From NCBI GenBank assembly GCA_020024395.1, contig JAHHTV010000111.1:1-5341 (forward strand): 5,341 nucleotides of DNA, written 5' to 3'. Shown here one piece after another: positions 1-5,341 of this stretch (position 1 is its first letter; every line of letters starts with the position of its first letter). The notes under the pieces are model-generated. The model was given only the letters and a program-made list of their open reading frames with translations. It made no database searches and was not told the origin of the DNA. This stretch comes from Anaerotignum sp. (GTDB lineage: Bacteria; Bacillota; Clostridia; Lachnospirales; Anaerotignaceae). A program made the position numbers and the translations under genes.

Positions 1-8
1 GATAAAAA

Positions 9-37
9 TTGACATTTTATTTTGTGTAATATATACA
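9..37 (+). promoter_or_regulatory. Putative sigma-A-type promoter of the mtlRAD operon
   Basis: A perfect -35 hexamer TTGACA (9-14) lies 17 bases before TATACA (32-37), which matches four of six positions of the -10 consensus; TACAAT at 34-39 (five of six) is an alternative with a 19-base spacer. Transcription would start near position 44, leaving a leader of about 130 bases before mtlR. Only eight bases precede the -35 in this window, so an activator site upstream of it, where MtlR would be expected to bind, could lie outside the window. The rest of 1-177 holds no plausible gene. In such AT-rich DNA a promoter match is suggestive, not proof. Confidence 0.55.
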
Positions 38-38
38 A
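22..38. promoter_or_regulatory. Imperfect palindrome over the -10 element, possible operator
   Basis: TTGTGTA-ATA-TATACAA is an inverted repeat with six of seven pairs matched around a 3-base centre, and it covers the -10 hexamer of the predicted promoter. That position would suit a repressor operator. I cannot assign a binding protein, and the composition is AT-rich enough for chance symmetry. Confidence 0.2.
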
Positions 39-80
39 TAAATAGCAAAAAATGATAGAATAGGTGTTGGTTGCGTAAAA

Positions 81-103
81 ATGTCATGAATATATGGTGA
101 CAA
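81..103. promoter_or_regulatory. Candidate MtlR-like operator half-sites in the mtlR leader
   Basis: ATGTCAT (81-87) and GTGACAA (97-103) form an inverted pair. The MtlR operator consensus reported for Bacillus subtilis, as I recall it, is TTGNCACA-N4-TGTGNCAA. The downstream arm GTGACAA fits that half-site exactly and the upstream arm fits partly, but the gap is 9 bases instead of 6. The site lies downstream of the predicted transcription start, which is odd for an activator site. It could serve a second promoter or be coincidental. Confidence 0.22.
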
Positions 104-156
104 AATGATTAGAACCTTTGGTTGTAAGCATTTTTGGCATATATTAAAATAAAGTT

Positions 157-168
157 AAGGAAGGGTGG
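157..168 (+). promoter_or_regulatory. Ribosome binding site of mtlR
   Basis: The purine-rich AAGGAAGGGTGG ends nine bases before the ATG at 178. This spacing selects 178 as the start. The next in-frame ATG at 187 would be 18 bases away, which is too far. Confidence 0.7.
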
Positions 169-177
169 TTTTGCCAA

Positions 178-2307
178 ATGCGTAATATGGAATACAACCC
201 AACAACTTTGACAACACGTCAAAAAACAATCATTCAAATGTTGACACAATTTACAACAGAATATCCTGCAACGATTTCTTTGTTGTCTGAAAAATTGCAT
301 TGCAGCTCCAGAACAGTGTTGCGAGAAATGCCTATCATTGAAAAATGGCTGAAAGAGCATGAATTTTCTTTTTTTAGAAAACCTGGCATTGGTGTGATAT
401 TAAACGAAGATGCAGCAACCAAACAACAGATTTTTGATATGTTGGAAGAAACAGAAAAAAATATTTTGTTTGGAAAAGAAGAACGCAGAAAACGAATATT
501 GGGTGAGTTGTTGTATGCAAAAGAACCTTTGAAATCATATTATTTTACGAAGAAATATAAGATTTCTGAAAGGACATTTAGTCATGATTTGGACTTTTTG
601 AACCAATGGTTACAAAAATATCAAGTGGAGATTGTACGAAAATCTGGTATCGGTGTTTTTGCACAAGGCACAGAAAGTGCTTTTCGACAGGCGATTGCAA
701 ATGCTGTGTATGAATTTATGTCTGAAAAGGAAATTTTATATTTATTGTGTGGGCATCAAGAAAATAAAAAAGATGTTTCTGTACCAATCAAATACAGAGA
801 TATATATTTACTTGACCATGCAATACTGCAAAGTGTGGAAATGGTGCTTTCTGATGTAGAAAAAGTATTGCAGATACAATATCTGGACAGTATGTATATT
901 GGGCTTTTGGTGCATATTTCATTGGCAGTCAAACGTTTACAAAACGGAGAAACCATACACATGGAAACAGAAAGATTGCTTATGTTAAAACAGCACCCAG
1001 AATATGTCATTGCACAAGAGATTGCAAAAGGGATTGATACAATGTTTCAATTACATTTGCCAGAAGATGAAATTGGATATATTGCATTACATTGTGTGCA
1101 TACGGATATTTGGTATGATGAAACAGCAATATCTGTAGATAATATGCAAATGAGACAATGTGTCAAAAATATGGTTATGGCAATGCAAAAAGAATTGATG
1201 GCAGAATATCCAGTGGTATTGCTCCAAAATGAAAATATTATATTGGATTTATGTCAATATATCACATCGCTGTTGCACAGATTGACATTTCATATCCCCA
1301 TACAAAATACACAGTTATCTGTATTTCGTAAGCAGTATGAAAATATATATCAAGCAACAGTTCAGTGTTGTAATTATCTAAAACCATTGACAAAAGGAGC
1401 AGAAATATCGCCGGAAGAAATTGGATATATTGCAATGTATTTCTGTACGGCATTAGAAAAACAGCAAAACCAAATACAAAAAATTCCTGTGGTTGTTGTT
1501 TGTCCGACAGGATTTGGCACATCAAAAATGCTTGCAGTACATTTGCAAAAAACATTTCCAGAATTGGATATTAAGGATATTGTGTCTATATTCCGCATCA
1601 ATACAGAACAATTGAAAAAAGATGGTATTCGTTTGGTGATTTCTACGGTGCATTTGGATATTGATTTTTTGTATATCCAAGTCAATCCCATATTATCGGA
1701 ACAAGATAAAATCGCTTTAAGAAATATGCTATCTACATTGCCGATGGCATCATCTATCCCCAAAAATAAAAAAACGTTGCTGCAAAAACAAGATGTTTTA
1801 CAAATTACAAAATGGGGACAAGAAATTTTTGATTTGATAGACAATATCAAATGGAATATCATATCGCATATCACAAAAAAAGAAGATTTGATAGAAAATG
1901 CAGCAAAATTGTTTGCAAAGGGTTTGGAAAATCAAGCAATGATTATTTCAGATTTGCAAAAAAGAGAAACTGTTGCAAGCACATATATCAGCGAATTTCA
2001 AATGTTGTTGCTACATTGCAAAACACAAGGGATAACACATGGGTGCTTTGGATATATCAAATTGAAAACCCCTTTTTTTCATAAAGAAGGTATGATACAA
2101 GGTGCGATTGTGATGCTCATTCCTGAGAATGATAACCAAGTTTGTATGGAAATTATGCAATACATGAGTGGAGAATTGATTGAAAATGAAGCGTTGTTTG
2201 AAGCAATACAGCAAAAAGGAGAAATGGAGTTTCATCAAGAAACCGAAAAAAGTTTGCTACAATATTATCAGAAAATGCTTTTGAAAAGATTGGAGTGTGT
2301 AACATGA
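178..2307 (+). CDS. mtlR: Mannitol operon transcriptional activator MtlR (HTH-PRD1-PRD2-EIIB-EIIA)
   Basis: This is a 709-residue PTS-controlled activator, close to the usual ~695 residues. Two winged-helix regions come first: residues ~14-75 (SSRTVLREM recognition-helix region, GIGV wing) and ~104-165 (SERTFSHDL, again GIGV). PRD1 (~205-310) keeps both conserved histidines: His246 (LLVHISLAVKRL) and His305 (EIGYIALHC). In PRD2 (~325-425) the aligned positions are Tyr361 (DLCQYITSLLHRL) and Tyr421 (EIGYIAMYF), so both phosphorylation histidines appear lost. An EIIB(Gat)-like domain (~435-520) has Cys442 in VVCPTGFGTSK. An EIIA-like domain (~545-690) has His613 in LLLHCKT after RETVAST. In B. 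subtilis and Geobacillus MtlR, HPr phosphorylation of PRD2 activates, while phosphorylation of the EIIB-like Cys and the EIIA-like His inhibits. The inhibitory sites are intact here and the activating one is not. The gene leads the operon and overlaps mtlA by four bases. The mtl assignment over other PRD activators rests on mtlA and mtlD next door. Confidence 0.93.
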   Translation: MRNMEYNPTTLTTRQKTIIQMLTQFTTEYPATISLLSEKLHCSSRTVLREMPIIEKWLKEHEFSFFRKPGIGVILNEDAATKQQIFDMLEETEKNILFGKEERRKRILGELLYAKEPLKSYYFTKKYKISERTFSHDLDFLNQWLQKYQVEIVRKSGIGVFAQGTESAFRQAIANAVYEFMSEKEILYLLCGHQENKKDVSVPIKYRDIYLLDHAILQSVEMVLSDVEKVLQIQYLDSMYIGLLVHISLAVKRLQNGETIHMETERLLMLKQHPEYVIAQEIAKGIDTMFQLHLPEDEIGYIALHCVHTDIWYDETAISVDNMQMRQCVKNMVMAMQKELMAEYPVVLLQNENIILDLCQYITSLLHRLTFHIPIQNTQLSVFRKQYENIYQATVQCCNYLKPLTKGAEISPEEIGYIAMYFCTALEKQQNQIQKIPVVVVCPTGFGTSKMLAVHLQKTFPELDIKDIVSIFRINTEQLKKDGIRLVISTVHLDIDFLYIQVNPILSEQDKIALRNMLSTLPMASSIPKNKKTLLQKQDVLQITKWGQEIFDLIDNIKWNIISHITKKEDLIENAAKLFAKGLENQAMIISDLQKRETVASTYISEFQMLLLHCKTQGITHGCFGYIKLKTPFFHKEGMIQGAIVMLIPENDNQVCMEIMQYMSGELIENEALFEAIQQKGEMEFHQETEKSLLQYYQKMLLKRLECVT
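2290..2295 (+). promoter_or_regulatory. Ribosome binding site of mtlA, inside the end of mtlR
   Basis: TTGGAG ends eight bases before the ATG at 2304. It supports that ATG over the in-frame GTG at 2295, which would overlap the site itself. The site lies within the last codons of mtlR. Confidence 0.6.
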
Positions 2308-4133
2308 AAAATAGTATTCAAAAATTTGGTAAGTTTCTGAGTGCTATGGTAATGCCTAATATTGGTGCATTCATTGCATGGGGATTTATCACAGCATTAT
2401 TTATTCCAAAGGGTTGGTTTCCGAATGAAAGATTGGCAACATTGGTAGACCCGATGTTGAAATATTTAATTCCGCTTTTGATTGCATATCAAGGTGGCAA
2501 AATGGTTGGAAAAGAAAGAGGCGGCGTGATTGGTGCAATCGCAACACTGGGCGTTATCGCTGGTTCCGATCAAGCAATGCTGATTGGTGCGATGATTATG
2601 GGGCCTTTGGCTGGTTTGGTTATTCGTGCTTTTGATAGAGCAACAGAAGGTAAAATGCCAGCAGGTTTTGAAATGTTGATACAAAACTTCTCTATTGGGA
2701 TATTGGGCATGATATTGGCAATCATTGGGTATTACCTGATTGGCCCTGTTATGGCAACTATATTGGCATTTTTGGCAGGTGGGGTTGCATTTTTGGTACA
2801 AAACAAATTATTGCCTTTTGTGGCAATATTCATAGAACCTGCAAAAGTATTGTTCTTGAATAATGCAATCAACCATGGTATTTTTACACCAATTGGTGCA
2901 GAACAAGCGATAGAAACAGGAAAATCTATCATGTATATGTTGGAAACAAACCCAGGTCCTGGTTTGGGTGTGTTGTTAGCATATTGGGTATTCTCAAAAG
3001 ACAAAGCAACAAAATCTTCTGCTCCTGGTGCAATTGTCATTCATTTCTTAGGTGGTATTCATGAAATATATTTTCCTTATATTTTGATGAACCCTGTGAT
3101 TATCATTGCGCCCATGGTAGCGTCTATTGCAACAATATTCTATTACACAATATTCAATGCTGGTTTGACAGGCCCTGCTTCTCCTGGTTCTATCATTGCA
3201 TATTTGGCGGTAGCGCCAAAAGGGGAAACATTGGTTGTATTGGGCGGTGTTTTGATTGCAACATTGATTTCATTCTTTGTGGCATCTCCGATTGTAAAAT
3301 TATCAGGAAACAAAAATTTGAATGAAGCATCAGACAAAGTAAAAGAAATGAAAGCAGAGGCAAAAGGTTTGACAAACAAAACAGGAGAAATCAAAAAAAT
3401 TGTATTTGCTTGCGATGCAGGTATGGGTTCTAGTGCGATGGGAGCAACCAAATTCAGAAACAGAATTGCACATTTGCAAACAGGCATTACTGTCATCAAT
3501 ACATCTGTGGATAATGTGCCAGCAGATGCAGATGTTGTGGTGTGTCAGACAATATTGCAAGACAGAGCAAAAGCAAGTGCACCACAAGCACAACTGGTTA
3601 CCATTGGGAATTTCTTGGCTGACCCCAATTTAGATACATTATATGCAGAGTTGCAGGCAAAAGCAAAATCTGTGACAGAAACAAAACAAACAACAACACA
3701 AAAGCAAACAAATACAGGTATTATGGTGGCAAAAGGTATTCAAACTGGTCTGCCATCTGTAAGCAAAGAAGATGCCATCACGGCAGCAGGCAAATTGTTA
3801 CAAACATTGGGCTATGTGGATGCGTCTTATGTGCCTGCAATGTTGGAGCGTGAAAAAACGGTTTCTACCTATATGGGATTGGGTGTTGCCATTCCACACG
3901 GCACAGCAGATGCAAAACAAGCAGTAAAGAAAACAGGTATTGTATTGCTACAATATCCAGAAGGTGTGGATTTTGGAGAAGAAAAAGCATATTTGGTATT
4001 CGGTATTGCAGGAATTGGTGACGAACATTTGGATTTGCTTGCAAAAATCGGTACAGTGATTGAAGATGAAGTAAATTTGGAAAAATTGAAACAAGCAAAA
4101 AATCCAGAAGAAATTTTGGCAATGTTCCAATAA
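2304..4133 (+). CDS. mtlA: Mannitol-specific PTS permease, fused EIICBA (MtlA)
   Basis: This 609-residue inner-membrane transporter takes up mannitol and releases mannitol-1-phosphate in the cytoplasm. The IIC domain (~1-335) starts with an amphipathic stretch and then FLSAMVMPNIGAFIAWG, nearly as in E. coli MtlA. It carries GGKMVGKERGG (64-74), NNAINHGIF with His191, and GGIHEIYFPY with Glu254, equivalent to the E. coli Glu257 that is important for mannitol binding. Hydrophobic segments extend to about residue 332. After a charged hinge, IIB (~363-455) has the phosphocysteine Cys370 in ACDAGMGSSAMG. A Gln/Thr-rich linker (~457-472) leads to IIA (~473-609), with phosphohistidine His532 in GVAIPHGT and a second conserved His575 in DEHLDLL. 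All catalytic residues are present and the length is close to the 637 residues of E. coli. The start at 2304 (ATGA overlap with the mtlR stop) is preferred over GTG 2295 because of ribosome binding site spacing and because homology begins at KNSIQKFGKFLS. Confidence 0.97.
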   Translation: MKNSIQKFGKFLSAMVMPNIGAFIAWGFITALFIPKGWFPNERLATLVDPMLKYLIPLLIAYQGGKMVGKERGGVIGAIATLGVIAGSDQAMLIGAMIMGPLAGLVIRAFDRATEGKMPAGFEMLIQNFSIGILGMILAIIGYYLIGPVMATILAFLAGGVAFLVQNKLLPFVAIFIEPAKVLFLNNAINHGIFTPIGAEQAIETGKSIMYMLETNPGPGLGVLLAYWVFSKDKATKSSAPGAIVIHFLGGIHEIYFPYILMNPVIIIAPMVASIATIFYYTIFNAGLTGPASPGSIIAYLAVAPKGETLVVLGGVLIATLISFFVASPIVKLSGNKNLNEASDKVKEMKAEAKGLTNKTGEIKKIVFACDAGMGSSAMGATKFRNRIAHLQTGITVINTSVDNVPADADVVVCQTILQDRAKASAPQAQLVTIGNFLADPNLDTLYAELQAKAKSVTETKQTTTQKQTNTGIMVAKGIQTGLPSVSKEDAITAAGKLLQTLGYVDASYVPAMLEREKTVSTYMGLGVAIPHGTADAKQAVKKTGIVLLQYPEGVDFGEEKAYLVFGIAGIGDEHLDLLAKIGTVIEDEVNLEKLKQAKNPEEILAMFQ

Positions 4134-4146
4134 ATCCAATCAAAAA

Positions 4147-4179
4147 GATGTACAGATGTGTATGACACATCTGTGCATC
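4147..4179. other. Intercistronic hairpin between mtlA and mtlD
   Basis: GATGTACAGATGTG (4147-4160) and CACATCTGTGCATC (4166-4179) pair over 14 bases around the loop TATGA, with one T-G pair that would be a wobble in RNA. No T-tract follows on the + strand; the sequence continues ACATATGGAGGAGG, so this is not a standard terminator for mtlA. It ends six bases before the mtlD ribosome binding site. It may protect the 3' end of upstream mRNA, mark an RNase processing point, or cause partial attenuation. Read on the - strand, the stem is followed by TTTTTG, a weak terminator-like pattern. Confidence 0.7.
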
Positions 4180-4185
4180 ACATAT

Positions 4186-4193
4186 GGAGGAGG
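4186..4193 (+). promoter_or_regulatory. Ribosome binding site of mtlD
   Basis: GGAGGAGG is a near-ideal Shine-Dalgarno sequence nine bases before the ATG at 4203. It rules out the out-of-frame ATG at 4196, only two bases away, which opens just a short reading frame of about 33 codons. Confidence 0.85.
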
Positions 4194-4202
4194 CAATGAA
4201 AT

Positions 4203-5341
4203 ATGAAAAAAGCAATACAATTTGGGGCAGGCAATATTGGGAGAGGTTTTATTGGTGCATTGTTGGCACAATCAGGGTATCATGTGGTATTTGCTGATGT
4301 GAATGAAGCAGTGATTGATAAAATCAATGCAGATAAAACATATACCGTTCATATTATGGATACAGAATGTAGAAAAGAAAAAATTTCAAATATCAGTGGC
4401 ATTTTATCAACATCTGATATAATGATAGATGAAATATTAGAAGCAGAACTGGTGACAACTGCGGTTGGATTGACAATATTGCCAAGAATTGCTCCTACGA
4501 TTGCAAAAGGGATTGCAAAGAGAAAACAAAATGATATCAAAAATGGTTTGGATATTATTGCTTGTGAAAATGCCATACAAGCAAGCTCACAACTCAAAGA
4601 GGCTGTGTATACATTATTAGATGATGCAGAAAAAGCATACGCAGAAAAATATATCAGTTTTCCAGATTGTTCTGTTGATCGTATTGTGCCACCTGTAAAA
4701 AGTGAAAACTTTATTGATGTGGTTGTGGAAAATTATTATGAATGGAATGTGGAACAATCTGCTTTCAAAGGAGAAATTCCGGATATCAAAGGTATGCATT
4801 TGGCAGATAATTTGATGGCATATATTGAAAGAAAATTGTTTACACTCAATACAGGACACGCCATCACTGCATATTTGGGATATTTGAAAGGATACCAAAC
4901 AGTCGATGAAAGTATTGCAGATACAAAAATTTATGAGGTTGTAAAATCTGCAATGCAGGAAAGTGGTGCAGGGTTGATTGCAAAATATGGTTTTGAAAAA
5001 GAAAGTCATATGGCGTATATTGATAAAATCATCAGCCGTTTTCGTAATGTGTATTTGCAAGATGATGTGGCAAGGGTGGGTAGAGAGCCTTTGCGCAAAT
5101 TGGGAGCAACAGATAGACTGGTAAAACCAATGATGACAGCATTGTCTTATGATTTACCAGTGGAACATTTGATAATTGGGATTGCAGCAGCAATGCATTA
5201 TGACAATAAAGAAGATGCACAAAGTGTAGAATTGCAACAAAAAATCAAAAATTTGGGTGTAACAAACGCATTTTCTGAAATATCAGGTATCAAAGACCAA
5301 TCTATTTTGGATAAAATAGAAACAGCATATGACAATATTAT
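4203..5341 (+). CDS. mtlD: Mannitol-1-phosphate 5-dehydrogenase (MtlD), 3' end cut by the window
   Basis: This cytoplasmic enzyme oxidises D-mannitol 1-phosphate to D-fructose 6-phosphate with NAD+, the step after uptake by MtlA. The frame stays open for 379 codons to the window edge with no stop. E. coli MtlD has 382 residues, so only a few are probably missing. The N-terminus is the dinucleotide-binding Rossmann motif AIQFGAGNIGRGFIG (residues 4-18), with an acidic residue after the second strand (FADVNE). Family motifs follow in order: ACENAIQASSQLK (120-132), VDRIVPP (158-164), VENYYEW (175-181), the active-site signature KLFTLNTGHAITAYLG (211-226; Lys211, Asn216 and His219 are the K-x4-N-x2-H residues of the polyol-specific long-chain dehydrogenases), and REPLRKLGATDRLVKPM (294-310). 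The gene lies 69 bases after mtlA, behind a hairpin and a strong ribosome binding site. The truncation is a window artefact, with no sign of a frameshift. Confidence 0.96.
   Translation, partial: MKKAIQFGAGNIGRGFIGALLAQSGYHVVFADVNEAVIDKINADKTYTVHIMDTECRKEKISNISGILSTSDIMIDEILEAELVTTAVGLTILPRIAPTIAKGIAKRKQNDIKNGLDIIACENAIQASSQLKEAVYTLLDDAEKAYAEKYISFPDCSVDRIVPPVKSENFIDVVVENYYEWNVEQSAFKGEIPDIKGMHLADNLMAYIERKLFTLNTGHAITAYLGYLKGYQTVDESIADTKIYEVVKSAMQESGAGLIAKYGFEKESHMAYIDKIISRFRNVYLQDDVARVGREPLRKLGATDRLVKPMMTALSYDLPVEHLIIGIAAAMHYDNKEDAQSVELQQKIKNLGVTNAFSEISGIKDQSILDKIETAYDNI

Noticed and set aside
69..82. Possible CcpA catabolite-responsive element around GGTTGCGTAAAA
   Set aside because: On either strand it misses about four or five consensus positions, including invariant ones, so it is no better than chance in this leader.
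113..123. Small inverted repeat AACC-TTT-GGTT in the leader
   Set aside because: A 4-bp stem with a 3-base loop is too weak to call a structure or terminator.
369..375. Seven-T runs in mtlR (369-375 and 2073-2079) as phase-variation tracts
   Set aside because: The runs are short, encode ordinary Phe-containing segments in an AT-rich gene, and nothing suggests mtlR is a contingency locus.
1374..1874. 166-codon open frame on the - strand within mtlR, and other - strand frames opposite mtlR, mtlA and mtlD
   Set aside because: They are antisense to clearly recognisable coding sequence, have low-complexity Cys/Phe/Ile-rich translations with no recognisable family, and are explained by the codon bias of the sense genes.
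2295..2303. In-frame GTG start for mtlA, three codons upstream of the ATG
   Set aside because: The Shine-Dalgarno sequence would overlap this start, while the ATG at 2304 has correct spacing and matches where homology to other MtlA proteins begins.
4196..4297. ATG just after the GGAGGAGG site opening a short frame of about 33 codons
   Set aside because: It is only two bases from the ribosome binding site, is out of frame with mtlD, and its translation resembles nothing. The mtlD ATG at 4203 has ideal spacing.

Overview
This window is a mannitol uptake and catabolism operon read entirely on the + strand: mtlR (PTS-regulated transcriptional activator), mtlA (complete mannitol permease with the IIC, IIB and IIA domains fused) and mtlD (mannitol-1-phosphate 5-dehydrogenase, cut by the window end a few codons before its expected stop). 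I recognise all three families from their motifs. I see no RNA gene, mobile element, CRISPR array or unknown gene system.

Organism: the DNA is AT-rich. Leu is mostly TTG/TTA, Arg mostly AGA, and Gln and Ala favour CAA and GCA. Shine-Dalgarno sites are strong and purine-rich (for example GGAGGAGG). The regulator is the multidomain MtlR (HTH-PRD-PRD-EIIB-EIIA) of low-GC Gram-positives, not the small repressor MtlR of enterobacteria. Together these suggest a Firmicute, probably in the Clostridia or Erysipelotrichia, but the genus cannot be named from the sequence.

Layout: 1-177 is a non-coding leader with a good sigma-A-type promoter (TTGACA at 9-14, TATACA at 32-37), two possible operator-like inverted repeats and a strong ribosome binding site. 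mtlR occupies 178-2307. mtlA starts at 2304, inside the last codons of mtlR (ATGA overlap), and ends at 4133. A 69-base gap holds a 14-bp hairpin (4147-4179) followed by the mtlD ribosome binding site. mtlD runs from 4203 to beyond the window end.

How it works (known family biochemistry): MtlA takes up mannitol and phosphorylates it, passing phosphate from HPr~P to its own IIA His532, then IIB Cys370, then the sugar. MtlD oxidises the resulting mannitol-1-phosphate to fructose-6-phosphate with NAD+. MtlR senses the PTS phosphorylation state and activates the operon. Two points stand out. First, both conserved phosphorylatable histidines of MtlR PRD2 appear to be tyrosines (Tyr361, Tyr421), while the PRD1, EIIB-like and EIIA-like sites are intact. 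Second, the permease has the fused CBA architecture typical of enterobacteria alongside a Gram-positive-type regulator, with no separate mtlF between mtlA and mtlD.
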